Shown one piece after another: positions 1-11,500 of a DNA stretch of 35,000 nt. Origin of the DNA: Mesostigma viride (taxonomy: Eukaryota; Streptophyta; Mesostigmatophyceae; Mesostigmatales; Mesostigmataceae); NCBI GenBank assembly GCA_009746045.1, contig RPFO01000392.1, forward strand, positions 242,690 through 277,689. The letters are read 5' to 3'. The notes below the pieces were generated by a model. The model had not been told where the DNA came from. It saw only the letters and a list, made by a program, of their open reading frames with translations, and ran no database searches. Position 1 is the stretch's first letter. The number at the start of each line of letters is the position of its first letter. The position numbers and the translations under genes were made by a program.

Positions 1-98
1 AAGGGTGGCCTTTCTTGTGCGCCTGGGCACGAATAAATGCCCGTTATGGTACGTTCTTGTATTAAACGTCCTAAGATAGCGCTTTCCTGCTTTCTTAC

Positions 99-277
99 CT
101 CGTTGAGCGTAAGCTTTTTGCCTTCTTTCCGGCCAGATGCAGCCATGAAGTTGCGGGTCCTGGCGCTGCATCGCTGGATTCCTGGATGTTTTTAAGCAAG
201 TTCGTCTGTGACGTGGCTGGCTTGCTGCAGCGCGTGGCCCACAACCTGTCGGGAAGGTGTAATGCTTTTATTTCCAT
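99..277 (-). CDS. Short 5' exon of unknown gene, transcribed out of the window
   Basis: On the minus strand an ATG at 277 opens a frame of 59 codons plus two bases that runs to ACGAG at 99, immediately followed by GTAAGA, a good 5' splice site. The unspliced frame stops at once (TAA at 97-95), which suits an exon end. The peptide begins MEIKALHLPDRL and is not a family I recognise. A TATA box at 595-588 and a G-box at 618-613 lie about 310 and 340 bases upstream on the same strand. The rest of the gene would lie left of the window. A second copy in the right arm is broken by a nonsense codon. Coding status is inferred from promoter, frame and donor together. Confidence 0.4.
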
Positions 278-587
278 GCTTCTCTGAAATTTCTTTTGCT
301 TTATAGACAGTTGTGTTCGAGGAAATTCACGCGGTCTTCCTAAGCAGCGGCATCATTTTCCCCAGACACTGACGAGCTGGCACCTGTCTCCTAAAGAGAG
401 CGGCTCGTGCTTGTTAGAAAGGAGGCAGTGTGCATTTTGCGGGACACAATGCTTTGGTGGCACATGCGTCAGGTAGGCTGTTCCAATGGTCTCTTCACCT
501 TTCCCACTGAGTAAATGTTAGCATTTGTCATGCTAACCAGAGCAGCTAGCCACAGGTTGGCTGGATAAAAAGTCAGCTTATTTTCTC

Positions 588-618
588 TTTATATACTGCG
601 TGTGTGGTCCTCCACGTG
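588..618 (-). promoter_or_regulatory. Outward promoter in left arm: G-box and TATA box
   Basis: Read on the minus strand, CACGTG (618-613) is followed 17 bases later by TATATAAA (595-588), a normal G-box/TATA arrangement facing the left edge of the window and the exon at 277-99. The same pair is mirrored in the right arm. Confidence 0.5.
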
Positions 619-813
619 TCCGGCTTGTTGGGCATTTTGGAAGAGGGTTTATAATGTGTTGTTGGGTGGAACAACTTGGTTGTTGGCACAAAATCACACA
701 TTATTAGCCTGAGATAGGCATGACATATGCTGCTCAGGCGTGTCGTCCTACCAGCCTTGTTGTTAAGGGTAGACTCACAAGGCTGGCTGTGCCGATGGAG
801 GGGTGGGGCGTGC

Positions 814-1585
814 TAGCCCCCCCCCACACCCACGCATGCATGCTAGCCCACCCCCACACCCACGCATGCATGCTAGCCCCGGCCCCGGCCCCCCCACACC
901 CACGCATGCATGCTAGCCCCCCCCACACCCACGCATGCATGCTAGCCCACACTCACACCCACGCATGCATGCTAGCCCACCCCCACACCCACGCATGCAT
1001 GCTAGCCCCCCCACACACCCACGCATGCATGCCAGCCCCCCCACACACCCACGCATGCATGACCGCCCCCCCCCACACCCACGCATGCATGCTAGCCCAC
1101 CCCCACACCCACGCATGCATGCTAGCCCCCCCACACACCCACGCATGGATGCCAGCCCCCACACACACCCACGCATGCATGACAGCCCCCCCACACACCC
1201 ACGCATGCATGCTAGCCCCCCACACACACCCACGCATGCATGCCAGCCCCCATACACACCCACGCATGCATGCCAGCCCCCCCCACACTTACGCATGCAT
1301 GCTAGCCCCCCACACACACCCACGCATGCATGCCAGCCCCCCCCCACACCCACGCATGCATGCCAGCCCCCCCCACACTTACGCATGCATGCTAGCCCCC
1401 CACACACACCCACGCATGCATGCCAGCCCCCCCCACACCCACGCATGCAGGCTAGCCCAACCCCACACCCACGCATGCATGCCAGCCCACCCCCACACCC
1501 ACACGTGCATGCCAGCCCACCCCCACACCCACGCATGCATGCCAGCCCACCCCCACACCCACGCGTGCATGCCAGCCCACCCCTA
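814..1585 (+). repeat. Minisatellite, about 30-bp unit, left arm
   Basis: About 25 units, each with a C-run, CACA or CACACACA, CCCACGCATGCATG and CTAGC or CCAGC. The GCATGCATGC core is an alternating purine-pyrimidine palindrome. The C-runs give G-runs on the other strand. Units vary in C-run length, CA repeats and a CTTACGCATG variant. The open frames (HTHACM-type peptides in all phases) come from the repeat and are not treated as coding. Confidence 0.95.
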
Positions 1586-1860
1586 GCTTGAGCGTGCTTG
1601 TAAAGTTTTTGCATGGTTTATTAAAATGAGTGGAATATGTATTTATTGCATTAAATGTTAATTTTATTGATCATGAATGAAAATGGTCAACATTGCCGAA
1701 GTGCCCCTAAATTGCTCAATATTGTGTGCTCAAGAATTCAATGAGGATTGTCATCATGGAAACCCGCACAAATTCACGATTCCGGGCATGCATGTGAAAG
1801 TATCAAGAACAATTTTCAATTAAGAATGGTATCTCATTGTTCCATGAATCAATATGACTC
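1586..1860. other. Unique AT-rich linker of left arm
   Basis: About 275 bases between minisatellite and satellite with no repeat units and no convincing gene. It is mirrored at 14861-15133 without visible differences, which makes it a good single-copy anchor for testing the palindrome. Confidence 0.7.
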
Positions 1861-2896
1861 CATGTACGTAGACAAGCCATGATGACCCCATGGGAGCCTA
1901 AATCCTCATCATTAAATACATAAATGCCACCCATGTACGTAGACGGGCCATGATGACACCAATGGAGCCTGAATCCTCATCATTAATTACATAAATGCCA
2001 ACCATGTACATAGACAAGCCATGATGACACCATGGGAGCCTGAATCCTCATCATTAAATACATAAATGCCAACCATGTACGTAGGCCAGCCATGATGACA
2101 CTATGGGAGCCTGAATCCTCATCATTAATTTCATACATGCCAACAACACGTAGACGGGCCATAATGACACCACGGGAGCCTGAATCCTCATCATTTATTT
2201 TATGAGACATCCATGTACGTAGGCCAGCCATGATGACACCATGGGAGCCTGAATCCTCCACATTTTTTTTCTGAGACATCCATGTACGTAGGCCAGCCAT
2301 GATGACACCATGGGAGCCTGAATCCTCATCATTAAATACATACATGCCATCCATGTACGTAGACAGGCCATGATGACACCATGGGAGCCTGAATCCTCAT
2401 CATTAATTACATAAATGCCAACCATGTACGTAGACGGGCCATGATGACACCATGGGAGCCTGAATCCTCATCATTTTTTTTATGAGACATCCATGTACGT
2501 AGGCCAGCCATGATGACACCAATGGAGCCTGAATCCTCATCATTAATTACATACATAAATGCCATGATCATCCATGACCCCATGGGAGCCTGAATCCTCA
2601 TCATTAAATACATAAATGCCACCATCCATGTACGTAGACGGGCCATGATGACACCAATGGAGCCTGAATCCTCATCATTAATTACATAAATGCCAACCAT
2701 GTACATACACGGGCAATGATGACACCATGGGAGCCTGAATCCTCATCATTAATTACATAAATGCCAACCATGTACGTAGACAAGCCATGATGACACCATG
2801 GGAGCCTGAATCCTCATCATTTACTATTCCTTGACATCCATGTACGTAGACGGGCCATGATGACACCATGGGAGCCTGAATCCTCATCATTAATTA
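1861..2896 (-). repeat. Satellite with ~70-bp units, minus orientation
   Basis: About 15 units, each containing on the minus strand the core ATGATGAGGATTCAGGCTCC followed by CATGGTGTCATCATGG and a linker with CTACGTACATGG. Variants such as CCATTGG for CCCATGG recur. Orientation flips at about 2897-2910, inside a linker. Confidence 0.95.
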
Positions 2897-3619
2897 CATG
2901 GATGGCATTTATGTATTTAATGATGAGGATTCAGGCTCCCATGGTGTCTCCATGGCTGGCCTACGTACATGGATGTCAAGGAATAGTAAATGATGAGGAT
3001 TCAGGCTCCCATGGTGTCATCATGGCCTGTCTACGTACATGGATGGCATGTATGTAATTAATGATGAGGATTCAGGCTCCCATGGTGTCATCATGGCTTG
3101 TCTACGTACATGGTTGGCATTTATGTAATTAACGAGGAGGATTCAGGCTCCATTGGTGTCATCATGGCTGGCCTACGTACATGGATGTCAAGGAATAGTA
3201 AATGATGAGGATTCAGGCTCCCATGGTGTCATCATGGCTTGTCTACGTACATGGTTGGCATTTATGTAATTAATGAGGAGGATTCAGGCTCCCATGGTGT
3301 CATCATGGCCCGTCTACGTACATGGATGGCATTTATGTAATTAATGATGAGGATTCAGGCTCCCATGGGGTCATCATGGCTTGTCTACGTACATGGTTGG
3401 CATTTATGTAATTAATGAGGAGGATTCAGGCTCCCATGGTGTCTCCATGGCTGGCCTACGTACATGGATGTCAAGGAATAGTAAATGATGAGGATTCAGG
3501 CTCCCATGGTGTCATCATGGCCTGTCTACGTACATGGATGGCATGTATGTAATTAATGATGAGGATTCAGGCTCCCATGGGGTCATCATGGCTTGTCTAC
3601 GTACATGGATGGCATGTAT

Positions 3620-4915
3620 GTAATTAATGATGAGGATTCAGGCTCCATTGGTGTCATCATGGCTGGCCTACGTATGTACATGGATGTCAAAGAAAAAAAA
3701 AATGATGAGGATTCAGGCTCCCATGGTGTCATCATTGCCCGTGTATGTACATGGTTGCCATTTATGTAATTAATGATGAGGATTCAGGCTCCATTGGTGT
3801 CATCATTGCCCGTGTATGTACATGGTTGGCATTTATGTATGTAATTAATGATGAGGATTCAGGCTCCATTGGTGTCATCATGGCTGGCCTACGTATGTAC
3901 ATGGATGTCAAAGAAAAAAAAATGATGAGGATTCAGGCTCCCATGGTGTCATCATGGCCCGTCTACGTACATGGATGTCAAGGAATAGTAAATGATGAGG
4001 ATTCAGGCTCCCATGGTGTCAGATGTCATGGCCTGTCTACGTACATGGATGGCATGTATGTAATTAATGATGAGAATTCAGGCTCCATTGGTGTCATCAT
4101 GGCTGGCCTACGTATGTACATGGATGTCAAAGAAAAAAAAATGATGAGGATTCAGGCTCCCATGGTGTCATCATGGCCCGTCTACGTACATGGATGTCAA
4201 GGAATAGTAAATGATGAGGATTCAGGCTCCCATGGTGTCATCATGGCCTGTCTACGTACATGGATGGCATGTATGTATTTAATGATGAGGATTCAGGCTC
4301 CCATGGTGTCATCATGGCTGGCCTACGTACATGGATGTCTCAGAAAAAAAATGATGAGGATTCAGGCTCCCATGGTGTCATCATGGCTGGCCTACGTACA
4401 TGGATGTCAAAGAAAAAAAAATGATGAGGATTCAGGCTCCCGTGGTGTCATTATGGCCCGTCTACGTGTTGTTGGCATGTATGAAATTAATGATGAGGAT
4501 TCAGGCTCCCATAGTGTCATCATGGCTGGCCTACGTACATGGTTGGCATTTATGTAATTAATGATGAGGATTCAGGCTCCCATGGTGTCATCATTGCCCG
4601 TGTATGTACATGGTTGGCATTTATGTAATTAATGATGAGGATTCAGGCTCCATTGGTGTCATCATGGCCCGTCTACGTACATGGACCGTGGCATTTATGT
4701 ATTTAATGATGAGGATTCAGGCTCCCATGGGGTCATTGATGATCATGGCATTTATGTATGTAATTAATGATGAGGATTCAGGCTCCATTGGTGTCATCAT
4801 GGCTGGCCTACGTATGTACATGGATGTCAAAGAAAAAAAAATGATGAGGATTCAGGCTCCCATGGTGTCATCATGGCCCGTCTACGTACATGGATGTCAA
4901 GGAATAGTAAATGAG
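3620..4915 (+). repeat. Satellite block duplicated at about 12980-14250
   Basis: The order of unit variants, including the rare TGAGAATTCA unit (4071 and 13409), a unit with GTCAGAT before the CATGG (about 4020 and 13360), the CGTGTTGTTGG unit and the TCATTGATGATCATGG unit (4735 and 14073), repeats at an offset of about 9338 bases. The second copy has a few small deletions. This is a segmental duplication inside the array, and its second copy overlaps the right arm. Confidence 0.8.
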
Positions 4916-5401
4916 GAGGATTCAGGCTCCCATGGTGTCATCATGGCCCGTGTACGTACATGGATGGCATGTATGTAATTAATGAGGAGGATTCAGGCTC
5001 CCATGGTGTCATCATGGCTGGCCTACGTACATGGATGTCAAAGAAAAAGAAATGATGAGGATTCAGGCTCCCATGGTGTCATCATGGCTGGCCTACGTAC
5101 ATGGTTGGCATTTATGTAATTAATGATGAGGATTCAGGCTCCCATGGTGTCTCCATGGCTGGCCTACGTACATGGATGTCAAGGAATAGTAAATGAGGAG
5201 GATTCAGGCTCCCATGGTGTCATCATGGCCCGTGTACGTACATGGATGGCATGTATGTAATTAATGAGGAGGATTCAGGCTCCCATGGTGTCATCATGGC
5301 TGGCCTACGTACATGGATGTCAAAGAAAAAGAAATGATGAGGATTCAGGCTCCCATGGTGTCATCATGGCTGGCCTACGTACATGGATGTCTCATAAAAT
5401 A

Positions 5402-8400
5402 AATGATGAGGATTCAGGCTCCCATGGTGTCATCATGGCTTGTCTACCTACATTGTTGGCATGTATGTAATTAATGATGAGGATTCAGGCTCCCATGGTG
5501 TCTCCATGGCTGGCCTACGTACATGAATGGCATTTATGTAATTAATGATGAGGATTCAGGCTCCCATGGTGTCATCATGGCCCGTCTACGTACATGGATG
5601 GCATTTATGTAATTAATGATGAGGATTCAGGCTCCCATGGTGTCATCATGGCTTGTCTACGTACATGGTTGGCATTTATGTAATTAATGAGGAGGATTCA
5701 GGCTCCCATGGTGTCATCATGGCCCGTCTACTTACATGGATGGCATTTATGTAATTAATGATGAGGATTCAGGCTCCCATGGGGTCATCATGGCTTGTCT
5801 ACGTACATGGTTGGCATTTATGTAATTAATGAGGAGGATTCAGGCTCCCATGGTGTCTCCATGGCTGGCCTACGTACATGGATGTCAAGGAATAGTAAAT
5901 GATGAGGATTCAGGCTCCCATGGTGTCATCATGGCTTGTCTACCTACATGGTTGGCATTTATGTCACCTGAATCCTCTCATTAAGAAAATGAAGAGGATT
6001 CAGGCTCCATTGGTGTCATCATGGCTGGCCTACGTACATGGATGTCAAGGAATAGTAAATGATGAGGATTCAGGCTCCCATGGTGTCATCATGGCCCGTC
6101 TACGTACATGGATGTCAAGGAATAGTAAATGATGAGGATTCAGGCTCCCATGGGGTCATCATGGCTTGTCTACGTACATGGTTGGCATTTATGTAATTAA
6201 CGAGGAGGATTCAGGCTCCATTGGTGTCATCATGGCTGGCCTACGTACATGGATGTCAAGGAATAGTAAATGATGAGGATTCAGGCTCCCATGGTGTCAT
6301 CATGGCTTGTCTACGTACATGGTTGGCATTTATGTAATTAATGAGGAGGATTCAGGCTCCCATGGTGTCTCCATGGCTGGCCTACGTACATGGATGTCAA
6401 GGAATAGTAAATGATGAGGATTCAGGCTCCCATGGTGTCATCATGGCCTGTCTACGTACATGGATGGCATGTATGTAATTAATGATGAGGATTCAGGCTC
6501 CCATGGTGTCATCATGGCTTGTCTACGTACATGGTTGGCATTTATGTAATTAATGAGGAGGATTCAGGCTCCCATGGTGTCATCATGGCTTGTCTACGTA
6601 CATGGTTGGCATTTATGTAATTAATGATGAGGATTCAGGCTCCCATGGTGTCTCCATGGCTGGCCTACGTACATGGATGTCAAGGAATAGTAAATGATAA
6701 GGATTCAGGCTCCCATGGTGTCATCATGGCCCGTCTACGTACATGGATGGCATTTATGTAATTAATGATGAGGATTCAGGCTCCCATGGTGTCATCATGG
6801 CTTGTCTACGTACATGGTTGGCATTTATGTAATTAATGAGGAGGATTCAGGCTCCCATGGTGTCTCCATGGCTGGCCTACGTACATGGATGTCAAGGAAT
6901 AGTAAATGATGAGGATTCAGGCTCCCATGGTGTCATCATGGCCTGTCTACGTACATGGATGGCATGTATGTAATTAATGATGAGGATTCAGGCTCCCATG
7001 GTGTCATCATGGCTTGTCTACCTACATTGTTGGCATGTATGTAATTAATGATGAGGATTCAGGCTCCCATGGTGTCTCCATGGCTGGCCTACGTACATGA
7101 ATGGCATTTATGTAATTAATGATGAGGATTCAGGCTCCCATGGTGTCATCATGGCCCGTCTACGTACATGGATGGCATTTATGTAATTAATGATGAGGAT
7201 TCAGGCTCCCATGGTGTCATCATGGCTTGTCTACGTACATGGTTGGCATTTATGTAATTAATGAGGAGGATTCAGGCTCCCATGGTGTCATCATGGCCCG
7301 TCTACTTACATGGATGGCATTTATGTAATTAATGATGAGGATTCAGGCTCCCATGGGGTCATCATGGCTTGTCTACGTACATGGTTGGCATTTATGTAAT
7401 TAATGAGGAGGATTCAGGCTCCCATGGTGTCTCCATGGCTGGCCTACGTACATGGATGTCAAGGAATAGTAAATGATGAGGATTCAGGCTCCCATGGTGT
7501 CATCATGGCTTGTCTACCTACATGGTTGGCATTTATGTCACCTGAATCCTCTCATTAAGAAAATGAAGAGGATTCAGGCTCCATTGGTGTCATCATGGCT
7601 GGCCTACGTACATGGATGTCAAGGAATAGTAAATGATGAGGATTCAGGCTCCCATGGTGTCATCATGGCCCGTCTACGTACATGGATGTCAAGGAATAGT
7701 AAATGATGAGGATTCAGGCTCCCATGGGGTCATCATGGCTTGTCTACGTACATGGTTGGCATTTATGTAATTAACGAGGAGGATTCAGGCTCCATTGGTG
7801 TCATCATGGCTGGCCTACGTACATGGATGTCAAGGAATAGTAAATGATGAGGATTCAGGCTCCCATGGTGTCATCATGGCTTGTCTACGTACATGGTTGG
7901 CATTTATGTAATTAATGAGGAGGATTCAGGCTCCCATGGTGTCTCCATGGCTGGCCTACGTACATGGATGTCAAGGAATAGTAAATGATGAGGATTCAGG
8001 CTCCCATGGTGTCATCATGGCCTGTCTACGTACATGGATGGCATGTATGTAATTAATGATGAGGATTCAGGCTCCCATGGTGTCATCATGGCTTGTCTAC
8101 GTACATGGTTGGCATTTATGTAATTAATGAGGAGGATTCAGGCTCCCATGGTGTCATCATGGCTTGTCTACGTACATGGTTGGCATTTATGTAATTAATG
8201 ATGAGGATTCAGGCTCCCATGGTGTCTCCATGGCTGGCCTACGTACATGGATGTCAAGGAATAGTAAATGATAAGGATTCAGGCTCCCATGGTGTCATCA
8301 TGGCCCGTCTACGTACATGGATGGCATTTATGTAATTAATGATGAGGATTCAGGCTCCCATGGTGTCATCATGGCTTGTCTACGTACATGGTTGGCATTT

Positions 8401-8549
8401 ATGTAATTAATGAGGAGGATTCAGGCTCCCATGGTGTCTCCATGGCTGGCCTACGTACATGGATGTCAAGGAATAGTAAATGATGAGGATTCAGGCTCCC
8501 ATGGTGTCATCATGGCCTGTCTACGTACATGGATGGCATGTATGTAATT
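5402..8549 (+). repeat. Tandem higher-order repeat, 1574-bp period, two copies
   Basis: Bases 5402-6975 recur at 6976-8549. Markers are the CTACCTACATTGTTGG unit (about 5440 and 7014) and the odd unit with a small inverted piece reading CACCTGAATCCTCTCATTAAG (5965 and 7539). The frames at 5899-6132 and 7473-7706 translate identically. A third, degraded copy of the same unit order is visible at about 11960-12510. Confidence 0.85.
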
Positions 8550-11500
8550 AATGATGAGGATTCAGGCTCCCATGGTGTCATCATGGCTTGTCTACGTACA
8601 TGGTTGGCATTTATGTAATTAATGATGAGGATTCAGGCTCCCATGGTGTCATCATGGCTTGTCTACGTACATGGTTGGCATTTATGTAATTAATGATGAG
8701 GATTCAGGCTCCCATGGTGTCTCATGGCTGGCCTACGTACATGGATGTCAAGGAATAGTAAATGATGAGGATTCAGGCTCCCATGGTGTCATCATGGCCC
8801 TGTACGTACATGGATGGCATGTATGTAATTAATGAGGAGGATTCAGGCTCCCATGGTGTCATCATGGCTGGCCTACGTACATGGATGTCAAGAAAAGAAA
8901 TGATGAGGATTCAGGCTCCCATGGTGTCATCATGGCTGGCCTACGTACATGGATGTCTCATAAAATAAATGATGAGGATTCAGGCTCCCATGGTGTCATC
9001 ATGGCTGTCTACCTACATTGTTGGCATGTATGTAATTAATGATGAGGATTCAGGCTCCCATGGTGTCATCATGGCTGGTCTACGTACATGATGGCATTTA
9101 TGTAATTAATGATGAGGATTCAGGCTCCCATGGTGTCATCATGGCCGTCTACGTACATGGATGGCATTTATGTAATTAATGATGAGGATTCAGGCTCCCA
9201 TGGTGTCATCATGGCTGTCTACGTACATGGATGGCATTTATGTAATTAATGATGAGGATTCAGGCTCCCATGGTGTCATCATGGCCCGTCTACGTACATG
9301 GATGGCATTTATGTAATTAATGATGAGGATTCAGGCTCCCATGGGTCATCATGGCTGTCTACGTACATGGTTGGCATTTATGTAATTAATGATGAGGATT
9401 CAGGCTCCCATGGTGTCTCATGGCTGGCCTACGTACATGGATGTCAAGAATAGTAAATGATGAGGATTCAGGCTCCCATGGTGTCATCATGGCGTCTACG
9501 TACATGGATGGCATTTATGTAATTAATGATGAGGATTCAGGCTCCCATGGTGTCATCATGGCTTGTCTACGTACATGGTTGGCATTTATGTAATTAATGA
9601 TGAGGATTCAGGCTCCCATGGTGTCATCATGGCTGGCCTACGTACATGGATGTCAAGGAATAGTAAATGATGAGGATTCAGGCTCCCATGGTGTCATCAT
9701 GGCCGTCTACGTACATGGATGGCATTATGTAATTAATGATGAGGATTCAGGCTCCCATGGTGTCATCATGGCTTGTCTACGTACATGGTTGGCATTTATG
9801 TAATTAATGAGGAGGATTCAGGCTCCCATGGTGTCATCATGGCTTGTCTACGTACATGGTTGGCATTTATGTAATTAATGATGAGGATTCAGGCTCCCAT
9901 GGTGTCATCATGGCTGGCCTACGTACATGGATGTCAAGAATAGTAAATGATGAGGATTCAGGCTCCCATGGTGTCATCATGGCCCGCTACGTACATGGAT
10001 GGCAGGTAATTAATGAGGAGGATTCAGGCTCCCATGGTGTCATCATGGCTGGCCTACGTACATGGATGCATGTAGATTAATGATGAGGATTCAGGCTCCC
10101 ATGGTGTCATCATGGCTGGCCTACGTACATGGATGTCAAAAATAAATGATGAGGATTCAGGCTCCCATGGTGTCATCATGGCTGTCTACGTACATGTTGG
10201 CATGTATGTAATTAATGATGAGGATTCAGGCTCCCATGGTGTCCATGGCTGTCTACGTACATGTTGGCATTATGTAATTAATGATGAGGATTCAGGCTCC
10301 CATGGTGTCATCATGGCTCTACGTACATGGATGGCATTTATGTAATTAATGATGAGGATTCAGGCTCCCATGGTGTCATCATGGCGTCTACGTACATGGT
10401 TGGCATTTATGTAATTAATGAGAGGATTCAGGCTCCCATGGTGTCATCATGGCTCTACGTACATGGATGGCATTTATGTAATTAATGATGAGGATTCAGG
10501 CTCCCATGGTGTCATCATGGCTGTCTACGTACATGGATGGCATTTATGTAATTAATGATGAGGATTCAGGCTCCCATGGTGTCCATGGCTTGTCTACGTA
10601 CATGGATGCAATGAATATTAAATGAGGAGGATTCAGGCTCCCATGGTGTCATCATGGCGTCTACGTACATGGATGGCATTTATGTAATTAATGATGAGGA
10701 TTCAGGCTCCCATGGTGTCATCATGGCTTGTCTACGTACATGGTTGGCATTTATGTAATTAATGATGAGGATTCAGGCTCCCATGGTGTCATCATGGCTG
10801 GCCTACGTACATGGATGTCAAGGAATAGTAAATGATGAGGATTCAGGCTCCCATGGTGTCATCATGGCCTGTCTACGTACATGGATGGCATATGTAAAAT
10901 GATGAGGATTCAGGCTCCCATGGGTCATCATGGCTTGTCTACGTACATGGATGGCATTTATGTAATTAATGATGAGGATTCAGGCTCCATTGGTGTCATC
11001 ATGGCTGGCCTACGTACATGGATGTCAAGGAATAGTAAATGATGAGGATTCAGGCTCCCATGGTGTCATCATGGCTGTACGTACATGGTTGGCATTTATG
11101 TAATTAATGATGAGGATTCAGGCTCCCATGGTGTCATCATGGCTGTACGTACATGGTGGCAATGTATGTAATTAATGATGAGGATTCAGGCTCCCATGGT
11201 GTCATCATGGCTGTCTACGTACATGGATGTCAATGTAAAAAATGATGAGGATTCAGGCTCCCATGGTGTCATCATGGCGTCTACGTACATGGATGCAATG
11301 AATGTAATGAGGAGGATTCAGGCTCCCATGGTGTCATCATGGCTGTCTACGTACATGGTTGGCATTTATGTAATTAATGATGAGGATTCAGGCTCCCATG
11401 GTGTCTCATGGCTGGCCTACGTACATGGATGTCAAGGAATAAAATGATAAGGATTCAGGCTCCCATGGTGTCATCATGGCCCGTCTACGTACATGGATGG

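Larger units (their letters stand above)
1..2770 (+). repeat. Left arm of giant inverted repeat
   Basis: This arm is the reverse complement of about 13880-16720. Paired positions add up to 16720 at the outer end (1 pairs with 16719), 16717 across the promoter, and 16720 again at base 1860. Bases 280-1900 look almost identical to the partner. The outer 250 bases carry several substitutions and one 3-base indel. From outside in it holds an exon, a promoter, a 30-bp minisatellite, about 290 bp of unique sequence and satellite units in reverse orientation. Homology fades near 2770, where a linker variant differs (caagcc against ccagcc). The arm may continue past the left edge of the window, since homology is still present at base 1. 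Confidence 0.9.

Noticed and set aside
720-1614. Frames of 200-290 codons with HTHACM, ACMRGC or HAWVWG repeats, mirrored at 15106-15914
   Set aside because: All frames on both strands are open because the 30-bp minisatellite lacks stops.
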